Source: a virus. From it: a stretch of 21,652 nucleotides of DNA. The position numbers and the translations under genes were made by a program. Below the pieces are notes generated by a model that worked only from the letters and a program-made list of their open reading frames with translations, had not been told where the DNA came from and ran no database searches. Numbering within the stretch: position 1 is the stretch's first letter; each line of letters opens with the position of its first letter. The stretch is taken from the IMG/VR virus record IMGVR_UViG_3300015371_000215, positions 1-21,652 of that record. One strand, 5' to 3'. Positions 7,801-15,754 of the stretch are shown piece by piece.

Positions 7801-10800
7801 AGACAGCCGAGTCGCAGTCGATCGGCATGTCGAACATCGGCAACACCTCGGGCACCACCGGGATCGCCTCCGGGGCGCAGGTGCGGATGCTCTTTGCCGG
7901 GGGCAACAACGTCACCCTCTCGCAGTCGCTGAACGGCGCGTCGGGGACGCTGACGATCAGCGCCGCCAACCAGACCGTCCAGACGCAGAACCTGCATAAC
8001 GTCACGCTCAGCGGCAACACCGCTGGCGTGATGGCCCAGATCAGCTCGGGCACGCTGACGCTCGCGGGTGGCAACAACATCACGCTCTCGCAGGCGGGCA
8101 ACGCGGTCACCATCAGCGGCGGCGGCGGCGCGCAAACCGCGATCAGCGGGATCGCGAACTCGCAAACGACCTACACCAGCGGCACCGTCTCGCTCTCAGA
8201 GCTTGGCGCGATCACGATCAGAAGCACGACCGGCAATCAGTTCCAGCTCTCGGTCAACGCGCAAACCGATCAGACGCTGGGGCTGTACGCGCTTGGGAAC
8301 ACGACGGGGGAGTCGTCCTCGACCACCCGTGACGCGCGAACGCTCTCCTTCCGGGGCGATGGGATCGTCAGCGTCGGTTACTCGAACGGCTCCGTCCGGA
8401 TCAGCGCCTCGCAGTCGGTGCAGCCCGAAACACAGACGTTCCTGGGCGGGGTCGCGGCGAGCGACACGACCTACACGTCGGGCACGGTCCGTTTCACGGG
8501 TGTCGGTGGCGGGATCACGGTCTCCTCGAACACCGGCCAGCGGGTCGATCTCTCCGTTGCCGCGCAGACGGTGCAAACCCAGAACATGGTTGCCGTCACC
8601 CTCAGCGGCAACACCTCCGGCGCACAGGCGCTGGTCAGCTCCGGGACACTGACGCTCGCCGGGGGGAACAACATCACCGTCAGTCAGGCCGGGAACGCCG
8701 TCACGATCAGCGGCCCCAACGTGGGTGGTGCACAGACCGGGATTTCGGGTCTTGCCAACTCCCAGACCACGTACACGAGCGGCACCGTCTCGATGTCCGA
8801 ACTCGGGGCGATCACGATTCGCTCCACCACCGGCAACCAATTCCAGTTCTCGGTCAACCCGCAGAGCGTGCAGCCCGAGACAAAGACGTTCGTCGGTGGG
8901 ATCGCCAACTCGCAGACGACCTACACGTCGGGCACCGTCAGCCTCAGCGAACTCGGCGCGGTGACGATCCGTTCGACGACCGGCAACCAGTTCCAGATCA
9001 GCGTCAACGCCCAGAGCGTGCAGCCGGAGACGCAGACGTTCATCGGCGGGATCATCGCCTCCGATACCACCTACACCTCAGGCAGCGTCCGGTTCTCAGG
9101 TGTTGGTGGCGGGGTCACCGTCAGCTCCAACACGGGGCAGCGGGTTGACATCTCGGTCGCAGCCCCGGCGGCGGCGCAGACGGCCATCTCGGGGATCGCA
9201 AACTCGCAGACGACCTACACGTCGGGGACGGTCTCTCTTTCCGAACTTGGTGCGATCACGATCCGGTCGACCACCGGCAATCAGTTCCAGCTGAGCGTCA
9301 ACGCGCAGTCGACCCAGCCGGGGGTGCAGCACTTCGTCGTCTCGAACACGACCTTCTCCTCGGGGACGGTCAGCATCAGCGGCTTTGGTGACGTGACCGT
9401 CAACACCGCCGCGAACATCATCCGCATCAGCGCCCCGGTACAGACCGCGCAGACGGGGATCAGCGGCCTCGCGAACTCGCAGACCACCTACACCTCGGGG
9501 ACAGTGAGCCTCAGCGAGCTGGGCGCAATCACGATCCGCTCCACCACGGGGAACCAATTCCAGCTCTCGGTCAACGCGCAGACGGCACAGACGGGCATCT
9601 CTGGCATCGCGAATAGCCAGACCACGTACACGTCGGGAACCGTGTCGCTGTCCGAGCTGGGCGCGATCACCATCAGGTCGACCACCGGGAACCAGTTCCA
9701 GCTGTCCGTCAACTCACAGACGGTGCAGACGCAGAACCTGCACAACGTCACCCTCTCGGGGAACACGTCCGGGGCGATGGCGCAGATCAGCTCCGGAACG
9801 ATGACCCTGGCTGGGGGCAACAACATCACCCTCTCTCAGGCCGGGAACGCGATCACGATCAGCGCGGGTGGTGGGGCCGAGACACAGACAGCGATCTCAG
9901 GGATCGCCAACTCGCAGACGACCTACACCTCCGGGACGGTCAGCCTCTCCGAGCTGGGCGCGATCACGATCCGTTCCACGACCGGGAATCAATTCCAGCT
10001 CAGCGTTGCCGCGCAGACGGCGGAGTCCCAGAGCATCGGGATGTCCAACATCGGCAACACGTCCGGGACGACCGGGATCGCTTCGGGTGCCCAGGTGCGG
10101 ATGCTGCTCGCGGGTGGCAACAACATCACCCTCAGCCAGTCGCTCAACGGGGCCTCGGGGACGATCACGATCAGCGCCCCGAACGCGCAGACCGGGATCT
10201 CGGGGCTGGCGAACTCGCAGACGACGTACACGTCAGGGACGGTGTCGCTGTCGGAGCTGGGAGCAATCACGATCCGCTCGACGACAGGGAACCAGTACCA
10301 GTTCTCGGTCAACTCCCAGAGCGTCCAGACGCAGAACGTCCACAACGTGACGCTCTCGGGCAACACCGCCGGGGCGATGGCACACATCTCCAGCGGCACG
10401 ATGACGCTTGCGGGCGGAAACAACATCACGCTCAGCCAGGCGGGGAACGCGGTCACGATCTCTGGCGGAGCGGGAGGGGGCTTCTCCGCCGGGGTCTCGA
10501 CCGGCGGCAACACGCAGGGTCAGACCGGGGTCACCGGCACCCGGCTGGTGATCGTCGGCACGAACAACATCACCCTTTCGCAGGCGACCGACGCGAACGG
10601 CGGCACGATCTCGATCTCCGGGCAGTCACCCGCCGGGGGCGCGTTCTCCGGTGGTGTCTCGACCCTCGGCAACAGCAGCGGTGCGACGGGCATTACCGGC
10701 ACCCAGCTTGTGTTCGCCGGGGGCAACAACATCACCCTCTCGCAGACGACGGGGGCAAACGGAGGCACCCTCACCATCTCCGGGCTGGCGTCGTCGGCGC

Positions 10801-11543
10801 TGTCGGCTGTCGCGCCGCTCTCGACAAGCACGAACGGGTCGACGATCTCGATCCTTGGCCCCGCCACCTCGTCGCTGGTTGGCACCAACGGGATCTCGAT
10901 CAGCACCAGCGGCTCCACGATCTCGGTGATGCCGCTGACCGTGTCGTCTCACGCACCGTACGACGAGTCACCGATGGTCACCGGCTTCCAGGGCGCGGGG
11001 ACGCTCCATCTCGCCCCGGTGCGGTTGCCGAACATCCAGTTCGACCGGATCGCGATTGGCCTCCAGATCACCAACGCGACAAACTCGTCCGGCTCGATCA
11101 CTCTCTCACAGTGGGTTGGCCTCTACACCCAGAACGTCAGCACGCTGTCGCTGATCTCCTCGACCAGCGTCACGACGAACTTCACCGGGTCGGGCACCGC
11201 AGGCTCGTACTCGCGCTACGGCGGGCCAAAGCACCTCACGATCCCGTGGACGATGACGCTGACCGGCAGCGACTACTGGATGGGGATCAACCTGCGGACG
11301 ACGAGCGGCGGCGTGGCAGGGCACACCGTCAACCAGCTGCTGCTGTCGAAGTTCACGACCGACCCCTGGTCGGGGATCATCGGTGCTGGCTCCAACGCCT
11401 CCGACCAGCGGCTGCTTGGTCTCGGCGTCTGGTCGGTCTCGACCGCCGGGATGCCAAACAGCGTCGCCTTCACCGACCTTCGCGGCAGCGGCAGCATCGT
11501 GCTCCGCGCACCCGTCTGGCATCTGCGAAGCTCAACGGTATGA
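4896..11543 (+). CDS. Giant repeat tail fibre (2215 aa), apparent ATA start
   Basis: The frame runs from ATA 4896 to TGA 11541-11543. The N-terminus reads TAILFPRRLVELRDVVSAGI after the start and then GDVPTYDG, which resembles the usual beginning of phage tail fibre proteins (MAxLFPRRLxELRDV...VPTYD), supporting this start over the internal GTG at 5100. A poly-Gly linker follows (residues 38-46). Residues from about 46 to 1962 hold roughly 36 beta-rich repeats of 40-55 aa, interrupted at about 149-268 by a single non-repeat domain (FEWIYNTTTSEPPG to VRVTFVFG), a module I recall from other fibres. Residues about 1964-2215 form a distinct C-terminal beta domain (TVSSHAPYDESPMVTGF, GLYTQNVSTLSLISS, YWMGINLRTTS), the likely receptor-binding end. 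Composition is very rich in Ser, Thr, Gly and Asn. The stop overlaps the next ATG (ATGA). Confidence 0.75.
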   Translation: MTAILFPRRLVELRDVVSAGIQAGDVPTYDGASFTFGPGGGGGGGSFSLGVSNLGNTLGQTGITGSRVVLAGGNGVTLSQATDLNGGTVTISGITQSLQTQGLFNLTLSGNTSGAPQLVSSGTLTLAGGSNITLSQNGNTITIIGDAGGSATESFEWIYNTTTSEPPGNQQLRLNNANQALATQMWIDDDTADAVDASLWMGLLTTGSRIVVQDKNDATRYEVYQVTSTPTDDGGYFDIPVASIASGGALLAGQRVRVTFVFGTTQAPQTAISGIAASNTTYTSGTVTISGVGGGITVSSNTGQRIDLSVAAPVAQTGTQFSAGISGGNTSGHSGTVAGRLVLAGGNNITLSGSSNGASESITISAASQTVQTQNLHNLTLSGNTAGALAAISSGTLTLAGGNNITLSQAGNAVTISGANVGGAQTGISSIAASNTTYTSGQVEFTGSGIVTVRSSAGQRVVIDASQSVQTQSLFSAGASNLGNTLGDTGVTGTRLVFAGINNITLSQSTNTAGGTVTISGPSVAGAQTGISGIANSQTTYTSGTVSLSELGAITIRSTTGNQFQLSVAPQSVQPETQTFIGGISASDTLYTSGTVRITGAGNITVASDTGQRVVISGSQSVQPETQTFLGGIRNSETTYTSGTVNLSGLANITVRSTTGNAFQLSVAAQSVQPETQTFVAGLAASDTTYTSGTVRLTGVGGGVTVSSNTGQRIDISVAAPVAQTVQTQNLHNVTLSGNTAGVLAQISSGTMTLAGGNNITVSQNGNAVTISGPNVGGAQTGISAIANSETTYTSGSITLSELGAITIRSTTGQRFQFSVDPQSNQSLGMYAVGNTTGESSSTTRDARTVSLRGDGIVSVGYSNGSVRISASQSVQPETQTFIAGVIASDTTYTSGSVRFTGVGGGITVSSNTGQRVDLSVAAQTVQPGIQHLVVSNTTFSSGTVSLSGFGDVTVNTAANIIRVSAPVQTAESQSIGMSNIGNTSGTTGIASGAQVRMLFAGGNNVTLSQSLNGASGTLTISAANQTVQTQNLHNVTLSGNTAGVMAQISSGTLTLAGGNNITLSQAGNAVTISGGGGAQTAISGIANSQTTYTSGTVSLSELGAITIRSTTGNQFQLSVNAQTDQTLGLYALGNTTGESSSTTRDARTLSFRGDGIVSVGYSNGSVRISASQSVQPETQTFLGGVAASDTTYTSGTVRFTGVGGGITVSSNTGQRVDLSVAAQTVQTQNMVAVTLSGNTSGAQALVSSGTLTLAGGNNITVSQAGNAVTISGPNVGGAQTGISGLANSQTTYTSGTVSMSELGAITIRSTTGNQFQFSVNPQSVQPETKTFVGGIANSQTTYTSGTVSLSELGAVTIRSTTGNQFQISVNAQSVQPETQTFIGGIIASDTTYTSGSVRFSGVGGGVTVSSNTGQRVDISVAAPAAAQTAISGIANSQTTYTSGTVSLSELGAITIRSTTGNQFQLSVNAQSTQPGVQHFVVSNTTFSSGTVSISGFGDVTVNTAANIIRISAPVQTAQTGISGLANSQTTYTSGTVSLSELGAITIRSTTGNQFQLSVNAQTAQTGISGIANSQTTYTSGTVSLSELGAITIRSTTGNQFQLSVNSQTVQTQNLHNVTLSGNTSGAMAQISSGTMTLAGGNNITLSQAGNAITISAGGGAETQTAISGIANSQTTYTSGTVSLSELGAITIRSTTGNQFQLSVAAQTAESQSIGMSNIGNTSGTTGIASGAQVRMLLAGGNNITLSQSLNGASGTITISAPNAQTGISGLANSQTTYTSGTVSLSELGAITIRSTTGNQYQFSVNSQSVQTQNVHNVTLSGNTAGAMAHISSGTMTLAGGNNITLSQAGNAVTISGGAGGGFSAGVSTGGNTQGQTGVTGTRLVIVGTNNITLSQATDANGGTISISGQSPAGGAFSGGVSTLGNSSGATGITGTQLVFAGGNNITLSQTTGANGGTLTISGLASSALSAVAPLSTSTNGSTISILGPATSSLVGTNGISISTSGSTISVMPLTVSSHAPYDESPMVTGFQGAGTLHLAPVRLPNIQFDRIAIGLQITNATNSSGSITLSQWVGLYTQNVSTLSLISSTSVTTNFTGSGTAGSYSRYGGPKHLTIPWTMTLTGSDYWMGINLRTTSGGVAGHTVNQLLLSKFTTDPWSGIIGAGSNASDQRLLGLGVWSVSTAGMPNSVAFTDLRGSGSIVLRAPVWHLRSSTV
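5031..10781 (+). repeat. About 36 protein-level repeats in the fibre gene, seven families
   Basis: Seven repeat families can be told apart. A: IANSQTTYTSGTVSLSEL with ITIRSTTGNQFQLSV, about 12 copies including one variant. B: ASDTTYTSGTVRFTGVGGG with SSNTGQRVDLSV, 6 copies. C: QNLHNVTLSGNTAG with ISSGTLTLAGGNNITLSQ, 7 copies. D: QSIGMSNIGNTSGTTGIASG, 2 copies. E: GNTTGESSSTTRDART, 2 copies. F: VVSNTTFSSGTVS with VNTAANIIR, 2 copies. G: GVSTLGNSSGATGITGTQLV-like, 5 copies. Families alternate in partly repeated orders such as B-C-A. Each unit looks like three or four short strands. Nucleotide identity between copies is much lower than protein identity. A single non-repeat domain interrupts at about 5340-5697. 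Confidence 0.85.
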
Positions 11544-11731
11544 CCGACCAGCAGCTCCTCCTTTCGCTCAACACGAAGGTCGAGTTGCTGGAGCAGATCG
11601 TCTCCGACCACGCGCAGCGGTTTGACACCTTGCAGACGCCTCTCTGGAAGCGGCTCTGGTTTCGGCTCGATGGCTGGCCGGGGCAGAACGATCTGAACGC
11701 GGAGCGGCGGGCCTGGAGGCCGTGGCACTAG
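11540..11731 (+). CDS. 63-aa coiled-coil protein coupled to the fibre
   Basis: The ATG at 11540 overlaps the fibre TGA (ATGA), and the TAG at 11729-11731 directly abuts the next ATG, so it is translationally coupled on both sides. The N-terminal half has a heptad pattern (LLLSLNTKVELLEQIV) suited to a short coiled coil. The C-terminal half is aromatic and basic (LWKRLWFRLDGW, then ERRAWRPWH). There is no transmembrane segment long enough to be convincing. Small proteins of this look follow fibre genes in several actinophages, but I know no function. A fibre trimerisation or attachment helper is one idea (inference). Confidence 0.65.
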   Translation: MTDQQLLLSLNTKVELLEQIVSDHAQRFDTLQTPLWKRLWFRLDGWPGQNDLNAERRAWRPWH

Positions 11732-13465
11732 ATGGCGACGCAGTTGTTCTTCCAGACCAGCAACACACTGGCCGATACCCACCGTGGCACGAACACGGCC
11801 AAGCGGGACGGAACAGCGGTGGGATGGATTCCGGTCGCGCTTTCCACATCGCGGGGGGCTGCGGCCGTCAGTGTGACGGGCGTCACGGTCACCGGCCCGA
11901 CCAATGGTGTCGAGCTGGAGGCGGCTAGCTCCACTGCTGAGTGGCTCACCCCGCCGGTCGCTGTCGACGTCACGATCTCGGGGACGATCACGGCCAACAT
12001 CTGGGCGTTAGAGAACAGCATGAACGCGAATGTCGCGATCAACGTGATCATCGACATCGTTCGCGCCAACTCCTTCGCGGGCGATGGGTCGAACACGATC
12101 ACGAACATCGTTCAGAGCACGAACGCGACCGAGCTTGCACTTGCTGCCGCCGTCAACAACTTTACGAGCGGAATGACCTCGGGTGCGTACACGGGGCAGA
12201 CGGTGAACCGTGGTGACCGGATCAGAATCAGGATCGTTGGCGGCGACGCTGGGGTTATGGCAACGGGGTTCAATTTCTCGGCCCGAGTGTCCGGCCCGAC
12301 CGCCGACGCCGACGGTGACAGCTACGTCACGTTCACCGAGGACATCACGTTCGAGAACGCGCCCGGAACGGCAGTCATTTCGTCAACGGACGCGGCGAAC
12401 CCCCAAGGCATTGGTGCGACAGCCAGTTCGACGCAAGCAGCATGGGGTTTTACCGCGCAAGGCACTCTGACCGAAGTTCGGGCGACGCTCTATAAGGCCG
12501 GGGCACCGACGGACAACCTTGTGCTGGAGATCCAGAGCGACTCTGCGGGAGTCCCATCGGGATCTGTCGTTGGTACGGTCGCCACAGTCGGCGGCGCCTC
12601 GCTGACGACGACTGCCACCGAGTACACCTACTCCGTCTCCATCTCGCTCACCGCGAGCACAACCTACTGGCTTGTCATGCGGCGATCTGGGGCGGTTGAT
12701 CTCAGCAACGCCTACCAAGCAAGGTATGCGACGGCTGGCTCATTTCCGAGCGGGTATGCCGGACACTTCCGCTTCGACGGGTCATCCTGGGTCAGCCTGG
12801 GAGGCATTGGAGCGGCTGTTGCGTCGCGGTTGACGTTCGCGACCGGGGGCACCACGACGCTCTATCTGACCGACACCGCCTCCGCCGTCTCGACCGCCTC
12901 GGTCGACCGCGAGGCGTGGACGTCACGCGGCAGCGGTGTCGTCAACGACGTGACGAACACGGCGGCCGGGTTCACCACCCCGATCCAGGTGACCGACACT
13001 GCCGGGGGCACCGTCGTCGACTGGTTCACGAAGCAGTTGCAGGCGGTGACGTTGACCGGGATGGCGCAGGCGAACATCCGCGCGCTCGAATCCGCGATCG
13101 CGGCGAACGCCTCGATCCGGGTGGAGATCGCGCGCGTCGAGGGCGACGGCAGCAGCCCCACCGTGTGGGCGTCGTGGTGTATCGCGCCGTCCGGTCTTGA
13201 CTTCGGCGAACTCACCACGTCGGAGGTGGCGCGAACCGCGAACGTCTCGGGTGACGACCTGGCGATCACGGATGGGCAGCGGCTGCGGATCCGGCTCTAC
13301 ATCGATGACATATCGACGACGGCGATGGGCGCGGGCCAAACCGTCACGACCTACTACAACGGCACCTCGGGTGGTGCCTCCGGCGACAGCTACATAACCT
13401 TCCCGGCGACGCTGACCGAGTTTGAAATCATTCCCGCTTCCATCGGCTTTCTGAAAACGCTGTGA
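11732..13465 (+). CDS. Minor tail/fibre-like protein with duplicated end modules
   Basis: A 577-aa beta-rich protein begins at ATG 11732, 12 bases after a GGAGG. It has three parts. Residues 1 to about 213 (TQLFFQTSNTLADTHRG to DGDSYVTFTEDITF) and about 373-577 (TTLYLTDTASAVST to SGDSYITFPATLTEF) share the same order of motifs: an opening TT/TQLxF/YxT strand, an ANIW/RALE helix with N/AAN, a D/GxRIRIR strand and a closing SGDSYITF strand, so one is a duplicate of the other. Between them, about 216-370, lies a different jelly-roll-like module (VRATLYKAGAPTDNLVLEIQ, GVPSGSVVG, TTYWLVMRRSG, FRFDGSSWVSLGG) resembling choice-of-anchor domains of secreted proteins. Placed after the giant fibre, it is likely a virion adhesin or minor tail protein; no enzyme motif is visible. 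Confidence 0.65.
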   Translation: MATQLFFQTSNTLADTHRGTNTAKRDGTAVGWIPVALSTSRGAAAVSVTGVTVTGPTNGVELEAASSTAEWLTPPVAVDVTISGTITANIWALENSMNANVAINVIIDIVRANSFAGDGSNTITNIVQSTNATELALAAAVNNFTSGMTSGAYTGQTVNRGDRIRIRIVGGDAGVMATGFNFSARVSGPTADADGDSYVTFTEDITFENAPGTAVISSTDAANPQGIGATASSTQAAWGFTAQGTLTEVRATLYKAGAPTDNLVLEIQSDSAGVPSGSVVGTVATVGGASLTTTATEYTYSVSISLTASTTYWLVMRRSGAVDLSNAYQARYATAGSFPSGYAGHFRFDGSSWVSLGGIGAAVASRLTFATGGTTTLYLTDTASAVSTASVDREAWTSRGSGVVNDVTNTAAGFTTPIQVTDTAGGTVVDWFTKQLQAVTLTGMAQANIRALESAIAANASIRVEIARVEGDGSSPTVWASWCIAPSGLDFGELTTSEVARTANVSGDDLAITDGQRLRIRLYIDDISTTAMGAGQTVTTYYNGTSGGASGDSYITFPATLTEFEIIPASIGFLKTL

Positions 13466-13474
13466 GGAGAGCGC

Positions 13475-14206
13475 ATGTCTGATGCAGACGCCCCCACCAT
13501 CATCATCGGCGGCGACGTCGGTGTTCACAACAAGAAGCCCTCCCAGACCCGCAAGCGAATCAAGGAGGGCAAGGGCTACCGCGACCTCTCGACGGTGATG
13601 GTCTGCCCGACGAGAGGCTCGATCCCGGCACGCGTCGTCCAGTCGATGATGGACATGGTGCCGATGATGAACCAGGCCTTCGTGCGGATGTTCATCGAGC
13701 GGATGGAGGTCGCCGATGCCTACAACCAGGCGGTCGAGCTGATCCTCAACCACCCGGCGCTGACGAACTTCAAGTACATGCTCACGTTCGAGGAGGACAA
13801 CATGCCTCCCCCGGACGGCCTCCACCGGCTGTTCGAGTCGATCGACGAGTACGCGATCGTCGCGGGCCTTTACTACACCAAGGGCGACGGCGGGCAGCCG
13901 ATGATCTACGGCGACCCGAAGGGGATGCTTGGCTTCCAGCCGCAGGTGCCACGGGTCAACCAGGTGCAGGAATGCAACGGCACCGGGATGGGCTTCACCC
14001 TGTTTGACATGAACCTGTTCCGCGACGAGCGGATCCCGAAGCCGTGGTTCCGCACTCTCAACGAGTGGACACCCGAGGGGGGCGCGCGCGTCGGCACGCA
14101 GGACCTGTACTTCATGGGCAACGCCCGCAAGGTCGGTTACCGGATCGCCTCCGACAATCGGGTCAAGGTCGGTCATTACGACGCCGCCAACCGCATAGTT
14201 TGGTGA
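13475..14206 (+). CDS. Glycosyltransferase-like protein in the fibre block
   Basis: A 243-aa protein with GAGGAG (13464-13469) five bases before ATG 13475. It looks like a GT-A-fold glycosyltransferase: an early strand and turn (TVMVCPTRGSIP), a helix with a substrate-type Asn/Asp (RMEVADAYNQAVE), then the expected acidic motif after a hydrophobic strand, YMLTFEEDNMPP (E106-E107-D108-N109). Later come YAIVAGLYYTK, an acceptor-side CNGTGMGFTLFD segment and a C-terminal SDNRVKVGHYD with H234 as a possible metal ligand. Phage proteins with this pattern are usually annotated as glycosyltransferases. The sugar and target are unknown; the neighbouring Ser/Thr-rich fibre is the obvious candidate (inference). 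Confidence 0.65.
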   Translation: MSDADAPTIIIGGDVGVHNKKPSQTRKRIKEGKGYRDLSTVMVCPTRGSIPARVVQSMMDMVPMMNQAFVRMFIERMEVADAYNQAVELILNHPALTNFKYMLTFEEDNMPPPDGLHRLFESIDEYAIVAGLYYTKGDGGQPMIYGDPKGMLGFQPQVPRVNQVQECNGTGMGFTLFDMNLFRDERIPKPWFRTLNEWTPEGGARVGTQDLYFMGNARKVGYRIASDNRVKVGHYDAANRIVW

Positions 14207-14217
14207 AGCGGTAGCCC

Positions 14218-14349
14218 GTGACGAACGTCCTGCACGTCATAGGCGACGACGCCAACCCGGGTGCGGGAACGCTGGAGGTGATCCCCGATCCGACCGGCAC
14301 CCTCCCCAGCCGCGAGCTGGGCGGGGTGATGTGGGTGGGCACGCTCTGA
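14218..14349 (+). CDS. 43-aa hypothetical peptide
   Basis: GTG 14218 opens a short frame (MTNVLHVIGDDANPGAGTLE, then IPDPTGTLPSRELGGVMWVGTL) that ends at TGA 14347-14349, sharing one base with the next ATG. The upstream spacing (11 bases after the previous stop) and stop-start overlap support a translated gene, and the bases otherwise have no gene assigned. No Shine-Dalgarno is evident. It appears to be two or three beta strands. I do not recognise a function. Confidence 0.5.
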   Translation: MTNVLHVIGDDANPGAGTLEVIPDPTGTLPSRELGGVMWVGTL

Positions 14350-15719
14350 TGGCCGTCCGCGAGTTCAACGGCACCAGCGACCGGCTTGTCGTCGACAACG
14401 GCACGCTCGGGGCGGTCGCCAACTCGGCCTTCTCCATCTTCATCCTGGTACGCCCGACGACGCTGGGCGCGGGCGAATGCTACGTCTCCTGCGAGACGGG
14501 GGCCGTCGACGTGTTCGGGTTCTTCGACAACGCTGGCGGCGGCGGGCAGGTGGCGCTCGGCGACACGAACGAGTACATCAGCGGCACCGTCGGCGAGACC
14601 GCTGCCGCGTGGCAGCTGATGGCGGTGACCTGGGCTGGCCCGGGCACCACCCCCCGCTTCCATCGCAAGGAGCGCGGGGCGGGATCGTGGACGCACCAGG
14701 ATGGCTCCGGTGCGTTCACCGGCTCCGCCACGGCGATCACCCAGATCTCGTTCGGGGCGGTGCTGAACGGCAGCTTCTCGTCGTGGAAGGACATGCGGCT
14801 GGCGGTGGCGGCGGTGTGGAGTTCCGCGCTCACGGACGGCCAGATCGAGTCGATCGAGACGACGCCCGCCTCGCAGACGGTCTACGACCTGAACCCGGTC
14901 AGCATGTGGGAGTTCAACCAGGCCGCGATCACCTATCCCGTCACCGACGCGATGGGGAACGGGGCGAACCAGACGATCATCGCGGGCACCACCGTCGTCA
15001 CCGGGGCCGACCCGACCGGCTGGACGTTCGGTGCGGTCCCCGACCCGTTGCGCTCCAGCGTCGGCTTCGGAGCCTCGGTCGCTGCCGGTACCTCGATCAC
15101 GGTGACGAAGCCCACCGACGCCGTGAGCGGAGACAAGATCTGGGCCGTGATCGTCAACCAGAACACGAGCAACCCGGTCACCGCCCCCGACGGCACCTGG
15201 ACACAGCTGGAGCTGATCGAGATGACCGTGCCACAGTCGAACTCGCTGACGTACTGGGAGAAAACGGCCGGGGGATCAGAGCCTTCGACCTACACGTTCA
15301 CGCAGACCGACAGCTGCCACTGGGTCTCGATGTGCATCGCGGCCGGTGGGGGTACGGTCACCCGCTACAACCAGGACGCGGGCACCGACACGACGGGGCC
15401 GGACCACGCCTCCGGGCTGATCTCGACCACGGCGGCAGGAGACCTTGTCCTCTACTTCTTCGGGCAGGACAACGCCACCTCGCCCGGGGCGTGGAACATC
15501 GGCACCTTCCCTACCAACCTGAGGCTGCTGGGGCAGGTGTGGGGAAGCGACTCGCAGGGGATGGCGGGCTTCGTCGAAGTGCGCGCCGCTGCGGGCAGCG
15601 GCAACGCCGAAGCGACGCAGACGACAGGGGGCGCGCCCACGCGTGGCTCGGTGTGGGTCGATTGGGCAGCGCATCTAACCGCTGGCGTGACGAACGCCCT
15701 CGCCTGGATAAGAGCCTAG
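14349..15719 (+). CDS. LamG-like (concanavalin A-fold) tail protein
   Basis: ATG 14349 overlaps the preceding TGA by one base; an in-frame GTG at 14331 is less likely because MAVREFNGTSDRL is the customary start of such proteins. The 456-aa product begins with a LamG/laminin-G-like domain (about residues 1-215): FNGTSDRLVVDNG, an SIFILVRP strand, WQLMAVTW, and the typical closing segment MRLAVAAVWSSALTDGQIESI. The C-terminal half (about 235-456) is a second beta sandwich (GDKIWAVIVNQNT, LTYWEKTAGGSEPSTYTFT, ADLVLYFFGQ-like strands) of unknown type. LamG domains commonly bind carbohydrate, so an accessory adhesin on the tail is plausible. No catalytic motif is visible. Confidence 0.65.
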   Translation: MAVREFNGTSDRLVVDNGTLGAVANSAFSIFILVRPTTLGAGECYVSCETGAVDVFGFFDNAGGGGQVALGDTNEYISGTVGETAAAWQLMAVTWAGPGTTPRFHRKERGAGSWTHQDGSGAFTGSATAITQISFGAVLNGSFSSWKDMRLAVAAVWSSALTDGQIESIETTPASQTVYDLNPVSMWEFNQAAITYPVTDAMGNGANQTIIAGTTVVTGADPTGWTFGAVPDPLRSSVGFGASVAAGTSITVTKPTDAVSGDKIWAVIVNQNTSNPVTAPDGTWTQLELIEMTVPQSNSLTYWEKTAGGSEPSTYTFTQTDSCHWVSMCIAAGGGTVTRYNQDAGTDTTGPDHASGLISTTAAGDLVLYFFGQDNATSPGAWNIGTFPTNLRLLGQVWGSDSQGMAGFVEVRAAAGSGNAEATQTTGGAPTRGSVWVDWAAHLTAGVTNALAWIRA

Positions 15720-15739
15720 TTCACTAGTGACGAAGCTGC

Positions 15740-15754
15740 TAGGGTCAGCCCGTG
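15740..15754 (+). promoter_or_regulatory. Candidate leaderless -10 element for the methyltransferase gene
   Basis: TAGGGT (15740-15745) lies exactly six bases before GTG 15752, and no Shine-Dalgarno is present. In actinobacteria TAnnnT at this distance places the transcript start at the first base of the start codon. No clear -35 is seen; the palindrome TCACTAGTGA (15721-15730) occupies that region. Confidence 0.45.

Noticed and set aside
5955-8165. A 736-codon open frame on the minus strand inside the fibre gene
   Set aside because: It mirrors the GC-rich repeat codons, is Arg/Gly/Asp/Ala-rich without domain features, and the plus-strand frame is plainly a fibre. Other long minus-strand frames (4890-5894, 12923-14176, 19226-20200) are shadows for the same reason.
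5031-10781. CRISPR array or diversity-generating retroelement target
   Set aside because: The repeats are in-frame protein repeats of variable DNA sequence with no spacers, and no reverse transcriptase or template repeat is in the window.
5100-11543. GTG 5100 as the true fibre start
   Set aside because: It removes the conserved fibre N-terminus and most of the first repeat and has no Shine-Dalgarno; ATA 4896 fits better.
14477-15727. A 416-codon plus-strand frame overlapping the LamG-like gene
   Set aside because: Its translation is Arg/Gly/His-rich low-complexity sequence, while the 14349 frame gives a clear LamG pattern with coupled start.
15721-15730. The palindrome as a phage attachment site core
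   Set aside because: No integrase, tRNA or second copy is present; it lies within a structural operon.
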